This document shows, one piece after another, positions 1 through 6,686 of a stretch of DNA of 42,303 nt. Under the pieces are notes generated by a model. The model saw only the letters and a list, made by a program, of their open reading frames with translations. It did no database searches and had not been told where the DNA came from. Made by a program: the position numbers and the translations under genes. Each line of letters begins with the position of its first letter. Within the stretch, counting starts at the first letter, position 1. The DNA is from Treponema sp. GTDB lineage: Bacteria > Spirochaetota > Spirochaetia > Treponematales > Treponemataceae. Where the stretch lies: NCBI GenBank assembly GCA_024402655.1, contig JAKSTH010000006.1, positions 1 to 42,303 on the forward strand, written 5' to 3'.

Positions 1-65
1 ATATTCAGAAGCTCCCTTGCTATAAAAATATATTTTCATTGTTTTAAACCAAGGTGGGCCAGAGA

Positions 66-93
66 AGAGATTTCTCCACTTCGGTAGAAATGA
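66..93. repeat. Dispersed repeat, copy 1
   Basis: A 28-nt unit starting AGAGATTTCTCCACT and ending AGAAATGA. It matches 298-325 at 25 of 28 positions in direct orientation. ATTTC and GAAAT at its ends can pair. Short palindromic repeats with this look are scattered between genes in various bacteria (from memory, not checked). No coding role is seen. Confidence 0.7.
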
Positions 94-159
94 AAGTTGG
101 CTTTAGGTCGAGAATACAAATATTTTTATATTATGTTCATGATTGAATAAACATGGAAG

Positions 160-265
160 CAGGAAAACGGGTTTCCAAAAAGGTTCTAAGGGCGGAACGA
201 TAGTTTCCTCTCCGCCCTTAGCAGCTAGCGACGGTACCTAGCGGTTTTGGAAACTCGTTTTCCTG
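160..265. repeat. Three-way-junction inverted repeat (cruciform)
   Basis: The outer arms 160-180 and 245-265 pair over 21 positions, with one G-T pair that would be G-U in RNA. Inside are two hairpins: 186-196 with 211-221 (11 perfect pairs, CTAAGGGCGGA arm) and 224-228 with 238-242 (GCTAG/CTAGC). The core is much more GC-rich than its surroundings. It could be a folded RNA, a cruciform DNA element or the body of a small mobile element. No open reading frame or T-run fits a plain terminator. Confidence 0.75.
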
Positions 266-297
266 TGACCTATTTTATAAAATGATGAACCTTAAAA

Positions 298-325
298 AGA
301 GATTTCTCCACTGCGATCGAAATGA
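298..325. repeat. Dispersed repeat, copy 2
   Basis: Second direct copy of the unit at 66-93, differing at three positions. It lies between the cruciform and yhbY. The rest of the gene-free first 374 bases shows nothing else recognisable apart from the probable yhbY promoter. Confidence 0.7.
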
Positions 326-362
326 CAAGATAATGTGTATAGCATTCTATGGCTAAAATTGT

Positions 363-368
363 TATTAT
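363..368 (+). promoter_or_regulatory. Possible -10 element of a leaderless yhbY transcript
   Basis: TATTAT ends 6 nt before the ATG at 375 and no Shine-Dalgarno sequence precedes that ATG. A start of transcription at the usual distance would fall on the A of ATG. No clear -35 hexamer is seen. Confidence 0.35.
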
Positions 369-374
369 ATATTC

Positions 375-671
375 ATGATTGATTTAACTAGTAAACAGAG
401 AAAAATTTTGGAAAAGGCTGCCCATGATTTACAGCCTGTAGTAATTGTTGGGGGAGCTGGAGTTACAGACGGTGTTATGGCTATGGTAGCTTCATCTCTT
501 AAAGCTCACGAATTACTTAAAATTAAGTTTAATGAATACAAAGATGAAAAAAATGAATTAACACAGGACATTTGTTCTAAATGCGATGCAACTTTGGTGC
601 GCATTATTGGTAATGTAGCAATTTTGTATAAAGAAGCAGAAAAAGAAGAAGACAGAAAATTTTCTTTATAA
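375..671 (+). CDS. yhbY: YhbY/CRS1-YhbY family RNA-binding protein
   Basis: The 98-residue protein is a single CRM (CRS1-YhbY) domain, the usual length for bacterial YhbY. The family is associated with pre-50S ribosomal subunits and acts in ribosome assembly in the cytoplasm. Seen directly: the N-terminal LTSKQRKIL block, the conserved glycine-rich loop VVIVGGAGVTDGV (residues about 22-34), the LKAHELLKIKF strand and a C-terminal IGNVAILY strand. The ATG has no Shine-Dalgarno sequence and follows a -10-like TATTAT at leaderless spacing. The gene converges on the reverse-strand reactivation-domain gene, whose stop is 14 nt away. The start codon lies within the 11-bp direct repeat that bounds the upstream palindromic element. 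Confidence 0.93.
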   Translation: MIDLTSKQRKILEKAAHDLQPVVIVGGAGVTDGVMAMVASSLKAHELLKIKFNEYKDEKNELTQDICSKCDATLVRIIGNVAILYKEAEKEEDRKFSL

Positions 672-685
672 TCGGTTTTAATTGA

Positions 686-1306
686 TTAAAAGTTACCGGC
701 ACCTATAAAAGCGGTTACAGATTTTTCTGGAGACATTATTAAAGTGTCCATTAATGTTAAGCCAATTCTGGTGCAAGGTAATAAGCGGAAAAAATCTTTT
801 TGCATTTCTAAAGGAATATCACCGTAACCGGGGCTGTAGCGGGGTTTAGTTTTTAGACCACTGGCTGCAGCTTCTTTTTTTATGTGGTCGTTTATGTAAT
901 CTACAACTTTTTCTATATACATTGCGCCACAACTTTGCAGAACGGCTGCTTTTACTGTATCTGTGGAATTTGCTTTTCTTATACAGGCATCTACTTTTGG
1001 ACCAATGGTAGAAGCAAAAATATAAACTTTACTGCATCCTTCCAGATTTCGTCCTAAATCTACAGAATTAAAAGTTAAATCACCAAAGCTTATAATTTTA
1101 TTTTCACTAACAGATAAATCAAAGTTTTCAATAACTGCGGCAGGGGAGATGCAGGCTAAAAGTTCCTGGCAGCAATCATTTATGAGTTTTTGAATCATCT
1201 GGTCGGGTGCAGAAATTTTTCTATAACCTAAATAACGGGCTGCTTCTGAAAGGTCGGCTGGAGTTGGAGTAAACAGCTTTGTTTCTGGAAAAAGTATTTG
1301 TGGCAT
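686..1306 (-). CDS. Stand-alone methionine synthase (MetH) reactivation-domain protein
   Basis: The 206-residue protein resembles the C-terminal activation domain of cobalamin-dependent methionine synthase, which binds S-adenosylmethionine and re-methylates oxidised cobalamin. The signature RYSPGYGD is at residues 156-163, followed by IPLEMQ and, near the end, SPEKSVTAFIGAG, which matches the family's MxPxKSVTAxxG ending. The catalytic MetH domains are absent, so this is the split form found in some anaerobes and must act on a separately encoded MetH-type or corrinoid protein. It is the last of five close reverse-strand genes beginning with metK. The SAM-responsive leader of metK may therefore control it too, which fits SAM being its cofactor. 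The gap to the HD gene is 47 nt. Confidence 0.85.
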   Translation of the reverse strand: MPQILFPETKLFTPTPADLSEAARYLGYRKISAPDQMIQKLINDCCQELLACISPAAVIENFDLSVSENKIISFGDLTFNSVDLGRNLEGCSKVYIFASTIGPKVDACIRKANSTDTVKAAVLQSCGAMYIEKVVDYINDHIKKEAAASGLKTKPRYSPGYGDIPLEMQKDFFRLLPCTRIGLTLMDTLIMSPEKSVTAFIGAGNF

Positions 1307-1353
1307 GAAAAAAAAATATCATCTATGAAAAACAAAAGCAAGTTTTTTCTATA

Positions 1354-2466
1354 TTAAAAGCAGGACATTTCTGCCAGAGGAACACAGCCATATTCAGTGT
1401 CCTGGAATAAAAGAAAATCTTTAACAATGCGGCGGGCTTCTTCCGAAACTTCTGTAATTCGTTGCACTTTTCCATTATCTGTTTTTACAAGAGGATTTAT
1501 ATAACGCTGCTTTACTTTAAGGTTTACGCAAAAATGATTTTGCAACGGTTTGTCTGTATGTTCTATTTTTTTCATTGTTCTGAAAGTTTTATACAGGCTT
1601 TGCAGTTCTCGTAAATCCTGATTTTCTTCCATGCTATCAAGTTTATGTATTATTTGAGATTCTGAAAGAGTCATAAAATCTTTTTCACTTAAAACACCTT
1701 TTTCTTCTGCCAGGTTCATAACTTTTCCAAGCAGCTGCAAAGTAAGTTTATTTTCATTTAGTTGAAGAATGTGTCCAATCAAGCAAAAATGGCGGCAGTA
1801 TTCCAGGGCAATCTGCTTATCTGAAAAACCCAGTTCATCAACACCGTCTTCGTTTTTAAGTACAAGAATATTGTTATAGCAGCGTTCTACTTCTTCCATA
1901 GTCCAGCTGCCGTCTAGTGCCATGCCGGAAGGAAACATATATTCCAAGCGGTCTGCACTAAGCTGTGGAATTTCGTTATCTGCAACAGGATATTTATGAT
2001 AATCTTGTATTTCGCAAAGCTGGATATTATCTTCCTGCAAAAGTTGAATCAGCTGAGGATCGTTTTTTAGAATAAGAGCTGTTGGAGCTTCTGTTGCAGT
2101 TTGTGTCAGAGCATCGCCTTTTCTAAAGTCTGAAACATGGGAAAAAACTGGAGTCGAAATGTCGTGGAAAAGTCCGGCCAGAGTTTGTTTTTTGTCGCGG
2201 GTGAAATTCCAGATAATAAGGGCAACTCCAATGCTGTGATTCAGTCTGGAATAATAGAACCGGTTATGATATAAGCTGGTCCAGTCGGTACCACAAAGAA
2301 GTCCTATTCCTTTTAGCCGCTGCATGAGTGGAAGAGCGATGTATTTATCTAAAAAGTCAGGTTTATCTTTGCAAAGAATTTTATGATAGGCAGGTATATT
2401 GTAAGAACACATGGGATTCCGGTTTAGCATGAAATCCCATGTGTATTTTTCAAAGTAATTTTCCAT
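1354..2466 (-). CDS. HD-domain phosphohydrolase
   Basis: The 370-residue cytoplasmic protein has an HD metal site: H77 (LNHSIG), H101-D102 (LFHDIS) and D172 (SADRLEY), the H...HD...D order of the superfamily. The spacing and SADRLEYMFP resemble the dGTPase/SAMHD1-like branch, which hydrolyses nucleotides, but the substrate cannot be read from the sequence. No second catalytic domain, signal peptide or membrane segment is visible. The C-terminal 200 residues are helical and charged. No Shine-Dalgarno sequence is seen upstream; the start is 21 nt after mscS, in what looks like the metK operon. I am confident of the fold and unsure of the reaction. Confidence 0.85.
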   Translation of the reverse strand: MENYFEKYTWDFMLNRNPMCSYNIPAYHKILCKDKPDFLDKYIALPLMQRLKGIGLLCGTDWTSLYHNRFYYSRLNHSIGVALIIWNFTRDKKQTLAGLFHDISTPVFSHVSDFRKGDALTQTATEAPTALILKNDPQLIQLLQEDNIQLCEIQDYHKYPVADNEIPQLSADRLEYMFPSGMALDGSWTMEEVERCYNNILVLKNEDGVDELGFSDKQIALEYCRHFCLIGHILQLNENKLTLQLLGKVMNLAEEKGVLSEKDFMTLSESQIIHKLDSMEENQDLRELQSLYKTFRTMKKIEHTDKPLQNHFCVNLKVKQRYINPLVKTDNGKVQRITEVSEEARRIVKDFLLFQDTEYGCVPLAEMSCF

Positions 2467-2487
2467 TATGTGAATATTACTGGATAA

Positions 2488-3447
2488 TTATTTTTTAATC
2501 ATTACATCCAGCTGATTATATGGAATAGAAATTTTAGCTTTATCAAGAACTTTTTTTATAGCAATGTATAAATCGTTTTTAGTCTGAAGGAAATCTACAG
2601 GATGGAACCAAACTGCAACTGTCATGTTAATGCCGCTGTCACCAAATCCGTCGAACCATACTGCTGGAGCAGGATCTTTTAAAACTGTTGGACATAAATC
2701 TGGAGCCTTTTTTAAAGCTTCTAAAGCTTTTTCCATATTATCTTCGTATGCAATAGAAACATTAATAGTCATACGGCGTTCTTTGTGGTATGAGTTATTT
2801 GTAAGATTGCTGTTGATAATTGTTGAGTTTGGAATACGAACCATCTGATTGTCAAAAGTGTGGACTCTTACAGAAAGAAGAGAAATTGCATCTACGATAC
2901 CAGTAACATCTCCAACAATGATAGTATCACCAATTTTTAATGCTCCTTCTGTTAATACAAAAAGACCACTAATAATATTACTTACAGAAGTTTGTGCAGC
3001 AAAACCAATGGCAACTCCGGCAATTCCTGCAGCTCCCCAAATGGCTGAAAATTTAACACCAAACAAACTTAAAACATACATAACAATAGCAACATAGAAA
3101 GTATATGTAATCAATCTTTTTAAGATCATCATTCTTTGTGGTGTTGCTTTTTCTGGAGGAATCTTTTTAATTCCTTTTAGGATTAATTTGTAAATAATCC
3201 AGATTGCAAGGATAATAAGAAGGCTTCCAATCAACTTAAAAAGATTTTCCCATGTGGCAAAAGTTTTAATCCAATTAACAAAGCTGGAAGTTTGTTTAAC
3301 AATAGTTTCGTTTGCGGCATTTGAAAGCGCTTCTGTTACTGTAGAAGAAATTGGTGCTGCTTCCTGTAAAACTTCTTCAACAGTATTTTCAATAACTTCT
3401 GGAGCAGCTTCTGCTTCCTGAGCCATAAATTGTAAAAGATTAATCAT
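2488..3447 (-). CDS. mscS: Small-conductance mechanosensitive channel (MscS family)
   Basis: The protein has 319 residues from the ATG at 3447, chosen because AGGAG lies just upstream; an in-frame ATG at 3465 lacks this. MscS channels release osmolytes through the inner membrane under hypo-osmotic stress. After a Glu/Ala-rich N-terminal stretch (residues about 5-60) come a membrane helix (SLLIILAIWIIYKLIL), a second (YVAIVMYVLSLFGV) and the pore helix rich in Gly and Ala (AAGIAGVAIGFAAQ). Then comes the MscS beta-domain with GDTIIVGDVTGIV and VRIPNSTIINSNLTNN. The length is typical for small MscS homologues. It sits between nth and the HD gene, 18 nt after nth. Confidence 0.93.
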   Translation of the reverse strand: MINLLQFMAQEAEAAPEVIENTVEEVLQEAAPISSTVTEALSNAANETIVKQTSSFVNWIKTFATWENLFKLIGSLLIILAIWIIYKLILKGIKKIPPEKATPQRMMILKRLITYTFYVAIVMYVLSLFGVKFSAIWGAAGIAGVAIGFAAQTSVSNIISGLFVLTEGALKIGDTIIVGDVTGIVDAISLLSVRVHTFDNQMVRIPNSTIINSNLTNNSYHKERRMTINVSIAYEDNMEKALEALKKAPDLCPTVLKDPAPAVWFDGFGDSGINMTVAVWFHPVDFLQTKNDLYIAIKKVLDKAKISIPYNQLDVMIKK

Positions 3448-3465
3448 AATATCTCCTAAAAACAA

Positions 3466-4098
3466 TTATGAGTTTTTTTTGCATAAATCATTAATTATGC
3501 AGTTTTCGCAGTCTGGTTTTCTTGCTGTGCAGACATATCTGCCGTGAAGTAAAATCCAGTGATGAGCATTTTTTAAATATTTTGATGGAATTCTTTTTAA
3601 TAAACTTTCTTCTATGGTTTGTGGAGTATTTCCTTCTGCCAGTCCAATTTTTGGAGCAACTCTGGAAAGATGGGTATCTACCGGCATTGTTGGCTGATTA
3701 AAAATTACATTCAGTACAACATTTGCAGTTTTTCTACCAACTCCGGGCAATTTCATTAACTGGTCTCTGTCTGCCGGCACCTGACTGTTAAAATCAGAAA
3801 TAAGCATTTTAGAAAGACCAATTACGCTTTTTGCCTTGTTTTTATATAACCCTATGGTGCGGATGTAAGAAATAAGTTTTTCTTCTCCAAGTGCCACCAT
3901 TTTTTCAGGTGTATCTGCAATTTTAAAAAGAGAAGCAGTTGCTTTGTTTACGCTTTTATCTGTGGCCTGAGCACTTAAAACAACTGCAACTAAAAGTGTA
4001 AATGGATTTACGTAATCCAGTTCAGACACAGGGTTTGGATTCTGTTTTTCCCATCTGGAAAAAATGATTTCCATTTCTGAATTACTAAGTAAATCCAT
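3466..4098 (-). CDS. nth: Endonuclease III (DNA glycosylase/AP lyase)
   Basis: The 210-residue enzyme removes oxidised pyrimidines and nicks abasic sites in base-excision repair. The helix-hairpin-helix LPGVGRKTANVV (residues 117-128) contains the catalytic lysine K123; the catalytic aspartate is D141 in VDTHLSR. A C-X6-C-X2-C-X5-C [4Fe-4S] ligand set is at C190, C197, C200 and C206. Length and residue spacing match E. coli Nth. It starts 12 nt downstream of metK, with SD-like GGAG before the ATG, so the two are probably cotranscribed. Confidence 0.97.
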   Translation of the reverse strand: MDLLSNSEMEIIFSRWEKQNPNPVSELDYVNPFTLLVAVVLSAQATDKSVNKATASLFKIADTPEKMVALGEEKLISYIRTIGLYKNKAKSVIGLSKMLISDFNSQVPADRDQLMKLPGVGRKTANVVLNVIFNQPTMPVDTHLSRVAPKIGLAEGNTPQTIEESLLKRIPSKYLKNAHHWILLHGRYVCTARKPDCENCIINDLCKKNS

Positions 4099-4110
4099 TT
4101 TTTCTCCTGT

Positions 4111-5325
4111 TTATTTTACAGCTTTTTTAAGTTCTTCAACTTTGTCTGTATTTTCCCAAGGGAAGCCCTGGCGACCAAAGTGACCGTAGCTTGCTGTTGG
4201 TTTGTAAATTGGGCGTTTAAGCTGAAGTGTTTCAACAATGCCAGAAGGTGTACAGTCGAATACTTTTTTAACAGCTTCAGAAATCTTATTGATTTCAACT
4301 TTTTCTGTTCCAAATGTATCTACCATAATAGAAACTGGGAATGGAACGCCAATTGCATAAGCCAGCTGAACTTCTGCTCTTTCTGCAAGGTCTGCGGCAA
4401 CAATATTTTTAGCAATGTAGCGGGCCATATAAGCGGCAGAACGGTCAACTTTACTTGGATCTTTTCCAGAGAAAGCACCACCACCATGACGTCCAAGACC
4501 ACCGTATGTGTCTACAATAATTTTGCGTCCTGTTAAACCTGCATCTCCGTCTGGACCACCAGTTACAAAGCGGCCTGTTGGGTTAATGTAATATTTTGTA
4601 TTTTCATCTAAAAGACCGGTTGGTTCTAAAACAGGTTTAATAATCTGTTCAATAATTGTTTTCTGAATTTCTTCGTGAGAAACTTCTGGTGTGTGCTGGT
4701 GTGAAATTACAACTGCATCAATTCTTACAGGTTTGTGGCCGTCGTATTCAATTGTAACCTGAGATTTTGCATCTGGTCTAAGCCATGAAATTATACCGTT
4801 GTGGCGTAATTCGTGAGCTTTAAGTAAAAGCTGATGTGAATAATAAATTGGAGCTGGCATAAGAGCTGGAGTTTCGTTACAGGCAAAGCCGAACATCATA
4901 CCCTGGTCTCCTGCACCCTGCTGTCCTTCGTATTCATCAAGACCTTTACCAACAACACCCTGGTTAATGTCTGCAGACTGAGCGTGAAGACGATTCATGA
5001 ATTCACATTTTGCACCGTCTAAACCTACATCTGCTGCGTTATAGCCAATATCTAATGCAACGCGGCGTGCAATGCTTTCTGCTTCTTTTGCAATAATTTC
5101 TGGTAATTTAGGATCTGGATTCTGGAAACCGATTTCACCGCCTACTAAAACAAAGTTTGTTGTAGCAAAAGTTTCGCATGCAACATGTGCGTTTGGGTCA
5201 AGTTCCAGACAACGGTCAAGAATTGCATCTGAAATCTGGTCACAGAGCTTGTCTGGATGTCCTTCACCTACAGACTCAGAAGTTAATAAATAATGATTGT
5301 GATTGTTAGATTGGATAGATGCCAT
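4111..5325 (-). CDS. metK: S-adenosylmethionine synthetase
   Basis: The 404-residue enzyme makes SAM from methionine and ATP. The motifs are complete: [15 protein letters not shown] near the N-terminus, the ATP/phosphate loop [10 protein letters not shown] (residues about 140-149), and [16 protein letters not shown] in the C-terminal third. The start was placed at 5325 because AAGAGGAG (5333-5340) lies at the right distance; an in-frame ATG at 5346 would fall inside the riboswitch and lacks an SD sequence. The leader holds a SAM-II-type aptamer with its 3' strand against this SD, so translation is probably shut off by SAM. It is the first gene of a five-gene reverse-strand run. Confidence 0.98.
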   Translation of the reverse strand: MASIQSNNHNHYLLTSESVGEGHPDKLCDQISDAILDRCLELDPNAHVACETFATTNFVLVGGEIGFQNPDPKLPEIIAKEAESIARRVALDIGYNAADVGLDGAKCEFMNRLHAQSADINQGVVGKGLDEYEGQQGAGDQGMMFGFACNETPALMPAPIYYSHQLLLKAHELRHNGIISWLRPDAKSQVTIEYDGHKPVRIDAVVISHQHTPEVSHEEIQKTIIEQIIKPVLEPTGLLDENTKYYINPTGRFVTGGPDGDAGLTGRKIIVDTYGGLGRHGGGAFSGKDPSKVDRSAAYMARYIAKNIVAADLAERAEVQLAYAIGVPFPVSIMVDTFGTEKVEINKISEAVKKVFDCTPSGIVETLQLKRPIYKPTASYGHFGRQGFPWENTDKVEELKKAVK

Positions 5326-5338
5326 AATGGATCTCCTC

Positions 5339-5402
5339 TTTAGCAAAATTTTATCAGTTTATACAAACTGATCCCGTTTGCAATTTTGGATAAATCAACG
5401 GG
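5339..5402 (-). promoter_or_regulatory. SAM-II-type riboswitch with an inserted hairpin, metK leader
   Basis: On the minus strand the blocks TGATTTA (5397-5391), ATTGCAA (5384-5378), GATAAA (5355-5350) and GCTAAA (5344-5339) occur in order. They match the metX SAM-II aptamer as I remember it. P1 is CCCGTT/AACGGG (5402-5397 with 5378-5373). The pseudoknot helix is CAAAATT (5388-5382) with AATTTTG (5350-5344), seven Watson-Crick pairs. Between the P1 3' strand and GATAAA, where the metX aptamer has about one base, lies an extra 8-bp hairpin (5372-5353, loop GTAT). The SD AAGAGGAG (5340-5333) follows at once, so SAM binding would hide it. Confidence 0.9.
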
Positions 5403-5424
5403 TTTATTCATAATGTATGTCTAT

Positions 5425-5453
5425 AATATAATAAAAATTACATTCTCTTGCAA
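5425..5453 (-). promoter_or_regulatory. metK operon promoter
   Basis: TTGCAA (5453-5448), a 17-nt spacer and TATATT (5430-5425), reading leftward. Transcription would start near 5418, about 16 nt before the riboswitch P1 helix. Confidence 0.6.
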
Positions 5454-5476
5454 GAAATAGTAAAATGTTTTAATCT
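5448..5476 (+). promoter_or_regulatory. Promoter of the CBM48 gene
   Basis: TTGCAA (5448-5453), a 17-nt spacer and TAATCT (5471-5476). The -35 hexamer is palindromic and is the same six bases used by the leftward metK promoter, so the two promoters probably exclude each other. Confidence 0.5.
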
Positions 5477-5518
5477 AGAGACCAGGTTAATAATTTGTAG
5501 CAAAAAAAGGAGCATAAA

Positions 5519-5836
5519 GTGGCATTAAAAAAATCGTTTTCTAAAGATAAAACAAAATGTACAGTTACTTTTTCAGTATCTCCAGAAGCAGCACAGGGTG
5601 CAAAAACAGTAAATATTGCTGGCGATTTTAATAGCTGGAGCAGCACAGATACACCTTTGAAACAGGGTAAAGATGGTTCTTTTTCTGTAAAAATTGAATT
5701 GGATGTAGATAAAGAATATCAGTTCCGTTATTTATTGGACGGATGCCGCTGGGAAAATGACTGGAAAGCAGATAAATATATTCCAGCACCTTACAGTAAT
5801 GCAGATAACTCTGTAGTTACAACATATAGAAAATAA
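5519..5836 (+). CDS. Stand-alone CBM48 (isoamylase early-set/glycogen-binding) protein
   Basis: The 105-residue protein begins with GTG behind the strong SD AAAAAAAGGAG. It is a single beta-sandwich of the CBM48/AMPK-beta glycogen-binding type: VNIAGDFNSW (residues about 30-39), the LKQGKDGSFSVKIEL strand pair, YQFRYLLDG and the ending NSVV. In larger enzymes this domain binds alpha-glucan next to a GH13 catalytic domain; here no catalytic domain, signal peptide or membrane segment is present. A cytoplasmic role in binding glycogen or a glycogen enzyme is an inference. It is monocistronic, with a terminator just downstream. Confidence 0.88.
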   Translation: MALKKSFSKDKTKCTVTFSVSPEAAQGAKTVNIAGDFNSWSSTDTPLKQGKDGSFSVKIELDVDKEYQFRYLLDGCRWENDWKADKYIPAPYSNADNSVVTTYRK

Positions 5837-5865
5837 GCTGGAGTAGTTCAGCAAGTTTAGGATAT

Positions 5866-5900
5866 TAAGGATTGGGCTTTTTTAGTTCAATCCTTTTTTT
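5866..5900 (+). terminator. Intrinsic terminator after the CBM48 gene
   Basis: AAGGATTG (5866-5873) pairs with CAATCCTT (5888-5895) over 8 bp, followed by an uninterrupted T-run to 5900. Confidence 0.85.
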
Positions 5901-5986
5901 CTGCCATTTTAGCCATAGCTGGGAAATATAAATTTTTTCTTACTTTTATCTTATTCTTTTCTTCTTTAAATCATACAAATCTGTAT

Positions 5987-5992
5987 TATAAT
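5987..5992 (+). promoter_or_regulatory. Probable -10 element of a leaderless NlpC/P60 transcript
   Basis: TATAAT ends 7 nt before the ATG at 6000 and no SD sequence is present. The -35 region is only T-rich. Confidence 0.4.
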
Positions 5993-5999
5993 TTTTTAC

Positions 6000-6662
6000 A
6001 TGGATGAAAAACAAAAATCATTTTCTACAGCAGGCAAAGTAAGTATTCTTTTGGTAATGCTTTTTATTGTGACCTGCTTTAGTGTATGTGCAGAAAATAA
6101 GTCTCTTTCTTCAGATGGAAGAAGAAGTGCCTATACTTCCGACAGAAGTAAAGTTGTAGAACTTGCTAAAAGTCTGGAAGGAAAGCCTTATAGATATGGG
6201 GCTTATGGACCAAGTAGTTTTGACTGTTCTGGTTTTGTTTATTATGTAGCCCGTACTGCAGTGGGAAAACAGCTTCCTAGAACGGCAACTGCCATTTATG
6301 ATTTTTGTACACCTATTGAATCCAGACAATTGGAACCTGGAGACCTGGTATTTTTTAAAACTACCAGCAGCGGTAAAATTTCCCATGTAGGAATTTATAT
6401 TGGGAATAATGAATTTATTTCTGCTTTAAGCGACAGTACAACTCCCGGGGTTGTTGTTCGTTCCTTATCCAGCAGTTATTGGAAAAAGGCTTATTGTGGA
6501 GCCGGAAAATTTTTACCAAATGAAAATAATAGCGACAGTGGTTCAGAAACTACTGAAAAAAGAGCTTTGGGTATAAACAAAACTTCGTCAACAACAACTG
6601 TTGCTTATGAAATAGACGGCTGTACTTGTAACGAATGCAGTCCTTGTTCTTTTTTTTGGTAG
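6000..6662 (+). CDS. Secreted NlpC/P60-family peptidoglycan hydrolase-like protein
   Basis: The 220-residue protein has an N-terminal hydrophobic export segment (VSILLVMLFIVTCFSVCA, residues 14-31) and one NlpC/P60 domain (about 48-172). Family members are cysteine peptidases that cleave peptidoglycan stem peptides. The nucleophile is C76 (FDCSGF) and the base is H129 (SHVGIYIG). The third polar residue, twelve positions after that histidine and usually His, Asn or Gln, is S141 here. The last residues carry three cysteines (CTCNECSPC) and end in aromatic residues, an unusual tail that could be a metal site or disulphide hook. The ATG lacks an SD sequence and may be leaderless. The lipoprotein gene follows after 24 nt. 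Confidence 0.88.
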   Translation: MDEKQKSFSTAGKVSILLVMLFIVTCFSVCAENKSLSSDGRRSAYTSDRSKVVELAKSLEGKPYRYGAYGPSSFDCSGFVYYVARTAVGKQLPRTATAIYDFCTPIESRQLEPGDLVFFKTTSSGKISHVGIYIGNNEFISALSDSTTPGVVVRSLSSSYWKKAYCGAGKFLPNENNSDSGSETTEKRALGINKTSSTTTVAYEIDGCTCNECSPCSFFW

Positions 6663-6686
6663 AAGAAACACAGAAAGGACACATTT

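Larger units (their letters stand above)
136..382. mobile_element. Candidate small inserted element flanked by 11-bp direct repeats
   Basis: TTCATGATTGA occurs at 136-146 and again at 372-382, where it contains the yhbY start codon. The 225 bp between hold a 106-nt cruciform (160-265) and one dispersed-repeat copy (298-325), with no gene. Flanking direct repeats around a palindromic, gene-free core are what a MITE-like insertion with target duplication would leave. A chance 11-bp match in AT-rich DNA is possible, so this is a hypothesis. Confidence 0.35.

Noticed and set aside
672..685. Terminator between yhbY and the reactivation-domain gene
   Set aside because: TTTTAATTGATTAAAA is palindromic, but the stem is AT-only with a 2-nt loop and no separate T-run, so it is too weak to list.
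2624..3097. Open frames on the plus strand opposite mscS
   Set aside because: They mirror the codon pattern of the real mscS gene, have no SD sequence and show no protein-like composition.
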